Notes: generated by a model not told the origin, from the sequence alone. A stretch of 25,364 nt of DNA from Fen-1077 sp050014355 (GCA_050014355.1 JBEKDL010000020.1:1-25364); one strand, 5' to 3'. Shown: positions 1 to 8,455, counted from the stretch's first letter. Numbers and translations: made by a program.

Positions 1-57
1 TATGTGCCTGACTTTATGAATGGGACTTATTCAGAAACTATTAATCTGACAATATAA
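1..57 (+). CDS. Possible 3' end of a truncated upstream gene
   Basis: Frame 1 is open from the window edge to a TAA at 55-57 and would encode an 18-residue tail ending in TINLTI. The other two forward frames close within the first 20 bases. Nothing in the tail is recognisable, and so short an open frame is easily due to chance, so this is only a candidate for a gene that begins outside the window. The rest of 1-83 holds a short GGCC-rich stretch (about 69-81) that could fold weakly; I see no convincing terminator there. Confidence 0.2.
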   Translation, partial: YVPDFMNGTYSETINLTI

Positions 58-83
58 TCAGCGAGGTGGGCCTGCGGGCCGGC

Positions 84-1376
84 TTAACCTCCATCGTTCC
101 CATCGCATGCCAGAATTTCCCGGATGTTGTCCCACACCCCCCGTTTTTGCCAGGCTTTGAGCCGCGTAAAACAGGTTGACGGGGCGCCAAACTGCCGGGG
201 GACTTCGCTCCATTTCAAACTGGAATTAAGTACCTGTAAAATACCGTTGAGAGTCTGCCGGTCATCCGCCCGGGGCCGTCCGGTACGCGGTTGCGGCGGG
301 AGCAGGGGGGCGACAAGCTCCCATTGCCGGTCGGTGATATCTGGAGTGTGTCCGTTATGGTGCTCCGTACTCACGTTTTGATTATCAGACGTCTCTTTAT
401 CAGCGCGGTACATATCATGGAGCGTTTGAATATCATGCGTCATCTGGTTTCTCAATACTTTCGGCTCGAGCACTTCTACGTCTCGGCACCAGCCCAGTAC
501 CCAGGCCTGAAAATCACCGGTATTATGTACTTTAAGGGTCATTATCAGTGAGCCGTTGGGTTGCATTTCAGTAGTTTGCGATTGATGAAATTTGGTCTCC
601 ATGATTGCCCGGCTTATCCTTTTGGAAAAGCGGAGCCTGACCGTTTCCACTCTTTTATCAGCGTAAGTACCCCAGGCCGAGCGAAGGTACTCGTCAATAT
701 TGAAGTCAGCGGGTATTTCAAAAGTTTCGGGTTCTATTTTTACGTCTCCGATGATGCGGTCTATTTTGAACGTTGAGATTATTTTCTTGAACCGGCAGTA
801 ACCAATAAGATAGTTAGAGCGGTTACGGGCCACCGGCTCGATAAAATAAGGTTCGATGGTTCTTTCCAGGGGTTTATCACCATATATATCTTGATACCTG
901 ACGGTCACCGGATGTCTGGTTAACCAGGCCTGTATCAGCTGGTCAAAATTATTAAGTTTTCTTTCGTCTCTGGGTAAGCTCTCCAGGTGCTCTATCGTAT
1001 TTTTAATTTGATTTTTCAAAAATGGCGGGACAATCGTATTTAGCTTCATGAAAGTTGAAGCGATACTCTTAATGTACTGGGGGGAAAAATACTGCATCAT
1101 GCGCGCCGCCAGGAACAGGCTGACCGCTTCCGGCTGGGTAAAGGTGATGGGGGGCAGGAAATATCCCTCGGCGATGCCGCGCTTGCCCCCGTCCTCCCAG
1201 ATGGGCACGTTGAGCTCTGATTCCAGGGCTTCGAGGTCGCGGTAGACTGTCCTCTTACTTATCGAGCATCTCCGGGCAATTTCTTCTACTTCTAGACCAG
1301 ACGGATATTGCCACAGCAATACCTGCAGCCGGAGCAGCCTGGCCGTGCGGTCTCTTTTCCTGACGCTTTTACTCAT
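84..1376 (-). CDS. WYL-domain transcriptional regulator fused to an IS5-type transposase N-terminal domain
   Basis: Residues 10-60 form a DeoR/HTH_11-like winged helix-turn-helix, with the recognition region around CSISKRTVYRDLEAL. Residues about 145-225 match a WYL sensor domain, and 245-325 a WCX-like C-terminal extension, so the first 325 residues are a complete YafY/PafC-type regulator. After a polar linker (326-345), residues 346-420 read as the DUF4096 (PF13340) domain that opens many IS5-family transposases (DRQWELVAPLLPP, GRPRADDRQTLNGIL, FGAPSTCFTRLKAW). No DDE catalytic domain follows. The frame is continuous, with no sign of frameshift. WYL proteins usually bind a ligand, often nucleic acid, and control neighbouring genes; regulation of the divergent transporter operon is inferred from position. 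The regulator call is firm; the role of the extra domain is unknown. Confidence 0.85.
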   Translation of the reverse strand: MSKSVRKRDRTARLLRLQVLLWQYPSGLEVEEIARRCSISKRTVYRDLEALESELNVPIWEDGGKRGIAEGYFLPPITFTQPEAVSLFLAARMMQYFSPQYIKSIASTFMKLNTIVPPFLKNQIKNTIEHLESLPRDERKLNNFDQLIQAWLTRHPVTVRYQDIYGDKPLERTIEPYFIEPVARNRSNYLIGYCRFKKIISTFKIDRIIGDVKIEPETFEIPADFNIDEYLRSAWGTYADKRVETVRLRFSKRISRAIMETKFHQSQTTEMQPNGSLIMTLKVHNTGDFQAWVLGWCRDVEVLEPKVLRNQMTHDIQTLHDMYRADKETSDNQNVSTEHHNGHTPDITDRQWELVAPLLPPQPRTGRPRADDRQTLNGILQVLNSSLKWSEVPRQFGAPSTCFTRLKAWQKRGVWDNIREILACDGNDGG

Positions 1377-1409
1377 TCGTCGCTCTTTTTGAGAGGGGCT
1401 TTTAACCTT

Positions 1410-1437
1410 ATTATAGCACCACCGATTTTCAGCACAA
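1410..1437 (-). promoter_or_regulatory. Candidate promoter of the WYL regulator
   Basis: On the minus strand a perfect TATAAT lies at 1415-1410. A weak -35 (TTGTGC, 1437-1432) sits 16 bp upstream. The start codon at 1376 would leave a leader of roughly 27 nt with only a poor Shine-Dalgarno. The -10 is convincing; the -35 is not. Confidence 0.45.
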
Positions 1438-1506
1438 AATGCGTGTTTCCAGCCTCGTTTCGGCGTGCCAGTATAGGTGACAAAATACCATGTTAAAATC
1501 GGGTGG

Positions 1507-1536
1507 TTGCACCCCTCGGTAGACTGTATATATAAT
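1507..1536 (+). promoter_or_regulatory. Candidate promoter of the ABC importer operon
   Basis: A perfect TATAAT at 1531-1536 is preceded by TTGCAC (1507-1512) at 18 bp. The whole 1377-1713 gap is A+T-rich compared with the genes around it. Just downstream of the -10 is a small inverted repeat, ATATC (1540-1544) and GATAT (1554-1558), which could be an operator. Transcription from here would give a leader of about 170 nt before the lipoprotein gene. Confidence 0.4.
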
Positions 1537-1713
1537 GATATATCTGCAATATTGATATGTGTTAAACTAGACCATATAGAATCGACCGATTTTTATACAA
1601 AAAAAGCAGAAAGGAGGAAGATAGCAAATTCGACAGAAATCAATGATGATACATTCTTCACAGATAACCATTCCGGTAACAGGCGAAATAAAATTAGTAC
1701 GGGAGGATAGAAA

Positions 1714-3366
1714 GTGAAAAAGGGTTTATTCATCGTATTAGCTATTATTATAGTAGCTATGCTCGCCCTGGTCGCTTGTGGGAAAACGACTACTACCACG
1801 ACTACTCCTGCGACGACTACTTCAATCAAACCCACGACGACCGTTCCTGCCACCACCCCGGCCACAACGACCACCACCGCCAAACCAACCACCACGTCAG
1901 CAACACCCAAGTACGGCGGGACATTAAGGCTTAGCCGGTTCACCTCCGAAGGACCCAGCGTCGGCGACCCCCTCAAGCACGCGGGCATGAACAGCTTCTA
2001 TGAAGCCACCCCGGCCCTGGAGACGCTCCTCCGCGCGGACGCCTCCGGCGCCCTGATACCCTGGCTGGCGACCGCCTATACGGTCGATGTCCCGAATAAG
2101 ACTATCACCTTAAGCATCAGGCAGGGCATCAAATTCCATGACGGTACGACTTTCAACGCCGATGCCGTTCGTTGGAACCTGCAGTACCGCATGGACGGCA
2201 AAATGGCGGCCATGAAGTCGTTCGCTTCGGTATCCGTGGTGGATCCTTATACCGTTAAAATCACCCTGTCCTCGTGGGACAGCACCATCCTCGGCAACCT
2301 TGCCTCCGGCCCCGGCATGATGATTTCTCCCACCAACTATCTCAATAACGGCGCCGACTATGCTGCCAACAATCCCTGCGGCACCGGGCCGTTCATCTTC
2401 CAGGACTGGAAAAAGAACGATACCATCACCTATGTCAAGAACCCCAACTACTGGCAGCCCGGCAAACCCTATCTGGACAAAGTACAGTGGGTCACCGTTC
2501 CTGATATGAACACTAAGGCGATGAGCTTCCAGGCTGGTGAGCTGGATGTCGTTATGACGATGGACCTGCCCCAGATACAGATGCTCAACAAGGCCAACTA
2601 CACCACGCTCCACCAGGTAATCGGCTCGGGCGCTGACGGCTTTGTATTCTCCTCGGCCAACGCCAGCTCCCCCTGGTCTAATGTCCTGGTGCGCCAGGCA
2701 GCCATGTACGCCATCAATACCAAGGAATACACTACGGCGCTCTTCGGCGACGAGGCCGCGCCCGCCAACCAGATGGTCGGCGTCAGCAGCTGGGCCTACA
2801 ATCCGGACATTGTCGGTTATCCCTTTAACCTGGACAAGGCCAAACAGCTGTTAAACCAGGCCGGCTACCCCAACGGATTCAAGTCTATTATCTACGGCTC
2901 ACAGGACCCCACGACGAACAAGCGGGCGCTCGCTATCCAGGACTACCTATCGAAGGCCGGCATTACGCTGGACGTTCCCATCATCTCCACCGCCCAGCTG
3001 ATGCAGCTCTATAGCGGCGGCATAGGCTGGGAAGGTCTCATCGGAGACTCGCTTGGCCAGAGCACCGACCTTGTCGATACGATGAACAGGTACTACACCG
3101 GCGGCGGCATGATGTTCGTATCCATGTTGACGCCTCAAGACTATCTTGATGCGATGAAAAAAGCTGTCGCCGCGCCCGACCAGGCGACCAAGGCCCAGGC
3201 AATCAAAGATGCCCAGAAGCTCTTCATCGACAAGTATTGCCTGCTGGCGCCTCAGGACACCCGGTACGACAACGCCTTCGAACAGAAGTACGTGCGCGAT
3301 GCCGGTATCTTGAGGAGCGTCAATACCCAGATGTGGACGCCCGAGACCGCGTGGCTGGATAAATAG
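1714..3366 (+). CDS. Peptide/nickel-type ABC transporter substrate-binding lipoprotein (SBP family 5)
   Basis: A 550-aa extracytoplasmic solute-binding protein. The GTG start at 1714 has a GGGAGG ribosome site at 1701-1706, and a stop codon lies just upstream in frame. Residues 1-22 are a lipoprotein signal with lipobox LVAC (Cys22). A Thr-rich linker (23-66) follows, probably spanning the cell wall layer. From residue 67 the DppA/OppA-like fold begins (KYGGTLRL), with the family signature around residues 127-160 (RQGIKFHDGTTFNADAVRWN). Family members bind peptides, nickel, opines, sugars or other small solutes, so the ligand cannot be named. It heads an operon with two permeases and an S15/CocE-like protein. 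A stable hairpin follows the gene, a common arrangement that keeps the binding protein in excess of the permeases. Confidence 0.9.
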   Translation: MKKGLFIVLAIIIVAMLALVACGKTTTTTTTPATTTSIKPTTTVPATTPATTTTTAKPTTTSATPKYGGTLRLSRFTSEGPSVGDPLKHAGMNSFYEATPALETLLRADASGALIPWLATAYTVDVPNKTITLSIRQGIKFHDGTTFNADAVRWNLQYRMDGKMAAMKSFASVSVVDPYTVKITLSSWDSTILGNLASGPGMMISPTNYLNNGADYAANNPCGTGPFIFQDWKKNDTITYVKNPNYWQPGKPYLDKVQWVTVPDMNTKAMSFQAGELDVVMTMDLPQIQMLNKANYTTLHQVIGSGADGFVFSSANASSPWSNVLVRQAAMYAINTKEYTTALFGDEAAPANQMVGVSSWAYNPDIVGYPFNLDKAKQLLNQAGYPNGFKSIIYGSQDPTTNKRALAIQDYLSKAGITLDVPIISTAQLMQLYSGGIGWEGLIGDSLGQSTDLVDTMNRYYTGGGMMFVSMLTPQDYLDAMKKAVAAPDQATKAQAIKDAQKLFIDKYCLLAPQDTRYDNAFEQKYVRDAGILRSVNTQMWTPETAWLDK

Positions 3367-3399
3367 CTCTGAACAGGAAAGAGAGCTAAGCTTTGGGTA

Positions 3400-3435
3400 A
3401 GCGCCGGGGCGCTGAATTCAGCCTCCCCCGGCGCT
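3400..3435 (+). repeat. Intercistronic GC-rich stem-loop between binding protein and permease
   Basis: AGCGCCGGGG at 3400-3409 pairs perfectly with CCCCGGCGCT at 3426-3435. The 16-nt apex contains a further 12-bp palindrome, GCTGAATTCAGC (3411-3422). A second small hairpin (GCCC 3436-3439 with GGGC 3451-3454, A-rich loop) follows. There is no T-tract, so this is more likely an mRNA-stabilising or partial-attenuation element than a full terminator. Confidence 0.65.
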
Positions 3436-3486
3436 GCCCGGTTTAAAAAAGGGCTTCCGCAACCAGCGCTGAAAGGCGGATTTAGC

Positions 3487-4431
3487 TTGGTAGCTTATAT
3501 CGCCCGCAGACTGATACAAACATTAGTCGTTATATTTCTCGTCACCCTGTTGACTTTCATGCTGCTTCAGCTTGTCCCGGGCGACCCCGTGATAACAATG
3601 CTCGGGGGGCAGGGCACACTGGAGCAGATTACGGCGTTACGCCAGGAACTGTGGCTCGACAGGCCGATAGTCGTCCAGTACTGGCACTGGCTTTCCAGCG
3701 CGGTCCAGGGCAACCTGGGCCGGTCCATCCAGTTCAACGACCCCGTAACTTCGGTAATTTTCTCACGTTTGCCGTATACCCTCTATCTTTCAGCGATAGC
3801 TCTTATTATCAGCCCTATTATCGGCATTTTACTGGGCGCCATCGGCGCGATACGGCGCGGCAAGTTCATCGACCCGTTTATCAGTCTGCTGGCCAATATC
3901 GGCGTCGCCATTCCAGTATTCTGGCTCGCCATCCTGGGAATATATTTCTTAAGCTTCAAGGTCCATATATTTGCCATTCAGGGCTTTACCTGGCCGACGG
4001 AAGACCTCGTTAAAAGTATCAAGCAGACCGTAATGCCGGTAATCTGCCTGGCGATACCGGCAGTGGCCGTCATGGCGCGCCAGACGCGCTCCAGCGTGCT
4101 CGAGGTGATACGCCAGGACTATGTCCGGACGGCGATGGCCAAAGGGTTGAGGGAGCGCCAGGTGGTAATGAGACACGTTTTAAAAAACGCGATGATTCCG
4201 GTCGTTACCCTGCTGGGTCTCGAGGTACGCGTTCTCTTTGGCGGGGCGGTGTTGGTGGAGACAGTTTTCAATATTAACGGCATGGGGCGGCTGATGGTCT
4301 CCTCCTGCTTTGCCAAGGACTTCCCGGTATTACAGGGAGCCGTCCTCATTATTGCGCTGGGAATCGGCGTGGCTAACCTGCTGGTTGATATTTCTTACGG
4401 CTGGCTGGACCCCAGAATTAAATACGAATGA
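3487..4431 (+). CDS. ABC transporter permease, DppB/OppB type
   Basis: A 314-aa inner-membrane permease with the family N-terminus (YIARRLIQTLVVIFLVTLLTFMLLQLVPGDP), including the conserved PGDP after the first membrane segment. There are about six hydrophobic segments. The EAA loop that contacts the ATPase lies near residues 213-240 (DYVRTAMAKGLRERQVVMRHVLKNA). The start is taken as TTG 3487, with a weak GGCGGA site at 3475-3480; GTG at 3490 is an alternative. It forms the transmembrane pore with the next gene, which begins 9 bp after its stop. Confidence 0.92.
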   Translation: MVAYIARRLIQTLVVIFLVTLLTFMLLQLVPGDPVITMLGGQGTLEQITALRQELWLDRPIVVQYWHWLSSAVQGNLGRSIQFNDPVTSVIFSRLPYTLYLSAIALIISPIIGILLGAIGAIRRGKFIDPFISLLANIGVAIPVFWLAILGIYFLSFKVHIFAIQGFTWPTEDLVKSIKQTVMPVICLAIPAVAVMARQTRSSVLEVIRQDYVRTAMAKGLRERQVVMRHVLKNAMIPVVTLLGLEVRVLFGGAVLVETVFNINGMGRLMVSSCFAKDFPVLQGAVLIIALGIGVANLLVDISYGWLDPRIKYE

Positions 4432-4440
4432 GTATTACCG

Positions 4441-5337
4441 ATGTTTAATAGCGAAAAAGTGCATCAAATACCGGCCGCCAACCCGCCGCATATCAGCGAA
4501 GGACACCGCATTTTCAAAGTGGTGTTCGGGCGGTGGATTGTGGTGGTGAGCTCGGTTATTATATTGATTTTGATACTTGTCGCTATCTTCGCGCCGCTGC
4601 TGGCCCCCTATAATCCTAACGAAACGCATTTAAGCCTTATCAACCAGGCCCCCTCCCAGGCCCACCGGCTGGGAACGGACGACCTGGGGCGTGACATACT
4701 TAGCCGGCTCCTCTACGGGTCAAGGATTTCAATGCTGGTAGGCATCGTGGCGGTCAGTATCGGTGGTATTTTCGGCATGGGCCTGGGGTTGCTGGCCGGT
4801 TACTACGGAAAGTGGATACAAACCATCATCATGCGCTGTGTCGATGCTCTGATGTCGATCCCGCCGCTTATTTTGATACTAGCAATAGCGGCGGTGCTCG
4901 GCGCCGGCCTGTACAACGTGCTCATCGCTATCGGTGTGGGGTTGTTGCCCACCTACGCCCGCATGATGAACGGCCAGATACTTTCGCTCAAGGAAAACGA
5001 TTACATTCTGGCTTCGCGCGCCATAGGCGCCAACAATTCGAGGATTATGTTCCGCCACCTTCTCCCCAATTCCTTTCCTCCGCTGCTGGTGCTGATAACG
5101 CTCAACATGGGCACGGCCATTTTAATGGAGGCATCTTTAAGCTTCCTGGGCGTCGGTATTTCACCGCCGACGGCAACCTGGGGTGCGATGGTTTCCGGCG
5201 GCCAGATGTACATCCTGACCCAACCATTGCAATCCTTTATACCGGGTATTTGTATTTTGTTGGTCGTGCTCGCTTTCAACATGGTGGGTGATGGCTTACG
5301 TGATGCCCTGGACCCGAGGCTGCGGGGAACGCTTTAG
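4441..5337 (+). CDS. ABC transporter permease, DppC/OppC type
   Basis: A 298-aa permease. It has an N-terminal cytoplasmic stretch, a first membrane helix near residues 35-60 ending in the family phrase LLAPYNPN, and HRLGTDDLGRDILSRLLYGSR at about 77-97, a hallmark of DppC/OppC/NikC. The EAA motif is YILASRAIGANNSRIMFRHLLPN near 188-210, and the C-terminus has LGDGLRD-like residues (VGDGLRDALDPR). It pairs with the upstream DppB-type permease. No ATPase gene follows, which is unusual for this family. Confidence 0.92.
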   Translation: MFNSEKVHQIPAANPPHISEGHRIFKVVFGRWIVVVSSVIILILILVAIFAPLLAPYNPNETHLSLINQAPSQAHRLGTDDLGRDILSRLLYGSRISMLVGIVAVSIGGIFGMGLGLLAGYYGKWIQTIIMRCVDALMSIPPLILILAIAAVLGAGLYNVLIAIGVGLLPTYARMMNGQILSLKENDYILASRAIGANNSRIMFRHLLPNSFPPLLVLITLNMGTAILMEASLSFLGVGISPPTATWGAMVSGGQMYILTQPLQSFIPGICILLVVLAFNMVGDGLRDALDPRLRGTL

Positions 5338-5372
5338 TTAGTTGATGATTTTGACGGAAACGAGGAGCTTGA

Positions 5373-7115
5373 ATGGACGCGATATTCGGCCAGGGAAAAA
5401 TATCCCGCAGGGAATATGAAATTAAAGCCGAACGCAACGTCGCCGTGACGATGAGCGATGGCGTGAACATCGATGTGGACATCTTCAGACCGGATACCAA
5501 AGGCAAATTCCCGGTGCTGTTCGGGATATCTGTTTTTAATAAAGATGTGCAGTCGGACCACATCTGGCCGGCATCGACGAGGAGCCGCCGTATCCGCGGC
5601 ATCCCTGATGCCTGCCTGGAGACGGCCAACACCGATTTTTTCGTCAGAAGGGGGTATGTTAATATCATCGGCAGCGTACGCGGGACGGGCCGGTCCGGCG
5701 GCATTTACCAGTACTTGAGCGCCAGGGAAATCCAGGACACCTATGAAATTATCGAGTGGGCGGCCGGGCAGCCGTGGTGCAACGGTAATGTGGGCATGGT
5801 GGGGCTGGGCTACTATTCCGCGCACCAGCCGCTCGTCGCCCAGCTGCAGCCGCCGCATTTGAAAGCACTGGCGCCCATCGGCACGTTCTGGGACAATTAC
5901 CGGCATTTCTGGTGGCCGGGCGGCGTGCTCCAGAAAGGCTTCCTCCGTTGGCTGCTTTCCATCACCAACTGTGACATTCATCATGAAAAAAGCGTCCTCC
6001 GGGAAGAGTTAGGAGATAAGAGGTATAAGGAGACTATCGCCCGCGCCCTGGAAAATATAGATATCAAGGCTGCCCCAGAAATAGTTGATGCCCTGAAGAA
6101 TTACAGCCAAACGGGCAACGTCAATTACCTTGACATCGTGCTGCATCCCCTGATGTCCGTATACTGGAAAGAGCGCGGCTCTGAAATCGATTTCAGCAAA
6201 ATCAAGGTACCGGCTTACTTCGGCGGCGCGAACCACCGCCCCAGCGTCGCTTATTACTGGAACGACTTTAAAATGCCCCGGAAAATGCTGCTGTTTCCCC
6301 CCAGCTATCTGGACCGGCCCTTCTATCAGTTTACCTGGGAGCTGTTGCGCTGGTTCGATTACTGGCTGAAGGGCTTCGATACTGGCATCATGGATGAGCC
6401 GGCCGTAAAGATATTTATCAGGGGTGCGGACGAATGGCTCACGGCCAGCGGCTATCCCGTGCCCGGCACGAAATGGATTCCTTTCAACCTGCATGAGAAC
6501 CAGAGCCTCTGCGAGATAGAGCCGTGGCCGGATGGCGCCGCGCTTTCCTATGATGATAGCCCCTCCAACCACGGATTCCTGAAATATTACTCCGCGCTGA
6601 TGGTGGAAAACATGGAGGTGGTCGGCCCGATTGTTTTAAATCTGTTTGCATCGTGCCGGAGCACCGAGATGATATTGACCGCCAATGTTTACGATGTAGA
6701 CCCGGAGGGTAAGGAAACACTCTTGAACTGCGGGTGGTTGCGGGGCTCGCACCGCTTACTGGACGCAAAGAAATCGAAACCGTGGCTCCCGGTGCATACG
6801 CATGACAACCCCCAGCCCCTGGTACCCGGACAGATATACGAGTTTAATTTGGATATCTGGCCGGTGGCTAATCTGTTCAAGGCCGGCCACCGGATGATGC
6901 TGAAAATCAGCAGCTCGGATGAAACGCCGGAAAACCTTTACCAGGTGGGCCATGAGCACCTCACCAGCCAGACGCCCAATACAGTCACCATTTATCATAA
7001 TGCTCAATACCCTTCCCATTTGCTGGTTCCGGTAACCCGGGGCAATATCATCGGCACTTATGTTTCGGGCGGGGACATCAGTTTGAAGAGCCGGGAGTTC
7101 ATGAAGCTTAAATAG
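5373..7115 (+). CDS. S15/CocE-family alpha/beta-hydrolase-like protein lacking the catalytic triad
   Basis: A 580-aa member of the X-Pro dipeptidyl-peptidase/CocE/NonD family, with the family's usual two-domain length: an alpha/beta-hydrolase domain (about 20-340) and a C-terminal jelly-roll beta domain (about 360-570). Family landmarks are GSVRGTGRSGG near 105-115, WAAGQPWCNGNVGMVGLG near 129-146 and ELLRWFDYWLKG near 325-336. The residues that should form the triad are replaced. The nucleophile position (normally G-x-S-Y-x-G) reads GLGYYS with Gly146. The Asp position (normally GGWYD) reads GGANH with His288. The His position (normally GPWxHG) reads FPPSY with Tyr312. Hydrolysis by the standard mechanism therefore looks impossible. 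ATG 5373 has a GAGGAG site. It lies 35 bp after the permease gene, so a role with the imported solute is likely: binding, scaffolding or an altered chemistry. Confidence 0.85.
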   Translation: MDAIFGQGKISRREYEIKAERNVAVTMSDGVNIDVDIFRPDTKGKFPVLFGISVFNKDVQSDHIWPASTRSRRIRGIPDACLETANTDFFVRRGYVNIIGSVRGTGRSGGIYQYLSAREIQDTYEIIEWAAGQPWCNGNVGMVGLGYYSAHQPLVAQLQPPHLKALAPIGTFWDNYRHFWWPGGVLQKGFLRWLLSITNCDIHHEKSVLREELGDKRYKETIARALENIDIKAAPEIVDALKNYSQTGNVNYLDIVLHPLMSVYWKERGSEIDFSKIKVPAYFGGANHRPSVAYYWNDFKMPRKMLLFPPSYLDRPFYQFTWELLRWFDYWLKGFDTGIMDEPAVKIFIRGADEWLTASGYPVPGTKWIPFNLHENQSLCEIEPWPDGAALSYDDSPSNHGFLKYYSALMVENMEVVGPIVLNLFASCRSTEMILTANVYDVDPEGKETLLNCGWLRGSHRLLDAKKSKPWLPVHTHDNPQPLVPGQIYEFNLDIWPVANLFKAGHRMMLKISSSDETPENLYQVGHEHLTSQTPNTVTIYHNAQYPSHLLVPVTRGNIIGTYVSGGDISLKSREFMKLK

Positions 7116-7145
7116 TCCGGCAATATCCTGACTGTAATAAAGAAT

Positions 7146-7183
7146 GTCAGGCCTCGCACAGGAGGTCGGGCGCGAGGCCTGAC
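7146..7183. terminator. Hairpin terminator between convergent operons
   Basis: GTCAGGCCTCGC (7146-7157) pairs perfectly with GCGAGGCCTGAC (7172-7183) around a 14-nt loop. It sits in the 101-bp gap between the 3' ends of the CocE-like gene and the MacB-like gene, where a bidirectional terminator is expected. Only a weak T-rich stretch follows, so termination strength is uncertain. Confidence 0.65.
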
Positions 7184-7216
7184 TTCATGTTATCGATTAA
7201 ATTGCAGGTAGATTTG

Positions 7217-8455
7217 TCACTCCGACCGTAGCGCCTCGATAGGATTCAACCGGGAAGCGCTCCAGGCAGGATAAAAACCGAAGAACAAGCCGATGGCAAC
7301 CGAGACCGATACGGCCAGGATTACCACATCCGTGGTGACAACGGTTGTCATCCATCCCAGATAATTAACCAGGTACGAGCCTCCCCAGCCTATTGCGGTT
7401 CCGATGATACCGCCGGTAAAAGTGAGCAGCGCCGAATCAATCAGGAACTGAATCCAGATAGCCGATTCCTGGGCGCCCAGGGCCTTCCGTATACCTATTT
7501 CTCTACGCCTCTCCATGACGGATACCAGCATAATATTCATCACGCCGATGCCGCCGACGAGAAGTGAAATACCGGCGATGGCTCCCAGCAGGAGCGTCAT
7601 GCTTTCGGTTGACGAGGAGATGGTGCTGATGAGTTCATCCGAGGAGCTCACGGAAAAGTCGTTATCATCACCCAGGGCGATTTTATGACGCGTCTGCAAT
7701 AAAGTAGTGATATCGTCTTTTACCGTACTCATCTGATTTTTATCGGTAACCAGCACGTCTATGGAATTGATGGTGTGTTGGCCCGTGGTGGTAACCGAAC
7801 TCGACATTATCCCCTGCAAGGTAGTTAAAGGGATTAAGATAGTCTGGTCGGTTGAATTCATCATGGATGACCCCTTACTTTCCATTAGACCGATAACAGT
7901 AAAAACGGTATTGCTCATTCTTATTTTCTGGCCGACAGGGTCATCCTCACCGAAAAGCGTGGTAGCGACTTCAGATCCGATGATCGCTACTTTCGCCTTG
8001 GTGTCATACTGATATTGAGTGAAATAATCACCCTCGGCCACGACGATGTTTAACACCTGCTGGTATTCAATCGTCACGCCGGTAATCCTGACCTGCATAT
8101 TCTGGCTGCCGAAAATAACCTGCGCGTTCGAGGTAGCATAAGGAGCGACAGCGGTGATACCTGAAACATCTGCGGCAATAGCGTTGGCATCTTCCAAGGT
8201 CAAAGTGCTGGCCGAGCCAAAACCCATCCGGACGCCGCCCGAAGAAGAGGAACCCGGCTGGACATAGACAATGTTCGTACCCAGGCTGCTGATACTACTG
8301 ATGATACTCGCCGTCGTCCCTTTACCGACCGACATTAAGATAATGACGGCGGCGACGCCGATAACTACGCCCAGAATCGTTAAAAAGCTTCTTAGCTTGT
8401 GCGTTATCATGGTAACCCAGGCAGTAAACAGCGGACGAAGCATTTTTTTCTTCAT
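7217..8455 (-). CDS. MacB-like ABC transporter permease (FtsX family)
   Basis: A 412-aa membrane protein of the MacB/LolE type. A first membrane helix at about 17-42 (KLRSFLTILGVVIGVAAVIILMSVGKG) is followed by a large extracytoplasmic MacB_PCD domain (about 45-275). Three C-terminal helices then form the FtsX core, with the conserved VMERRREIGIRKALGA loop near 313-328 that couples to the ATPase. It lacks a fused ATPase domain; the ATPase is the separate upstream gene, whose stop overlaps this start by 4 nt (ATGA), implying translational coupling. With the adaptor it should form a mechanotransmission-type pump or envelope transporter. The substrate is unknown. Confidence 0.92.
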   Translation of the reverse strand: MKKKMLRPLFTAWVTMITHKLRSFLTILGVVIGVAAVIILMSVGKGTTASIISSISSLGTNIVYVQPGSSSSGGVRMGFGSASTLTLEDANAIAADVSGITAVAPYATSNAQVIFGSQNMQVRITGVTIEYQQVLNIVVAEGDYFTQYQYDTKAKVAIIGSEVATTLFGEDDPVGQKIRMSNTVFTVIGLMESKGSSMMNSTDQTILIPLTTLQGIMSSSVTTTGQHTINSIDVLVTDKNQMSTVKDDITTLLQTRHKIALGDDNDFSVSSSDELISTISSSTESMTLLLGAIAGISLLVGGIGVMNIMLVSVMERRREIGIRKALGAQESAIWIQFLIDSALLTFTGGIIGTAIGWGGSYLVNYLGWMTTVVTTDVVILAVSVSVAIGLFFGFYPAWSASRLNPIEALRSE

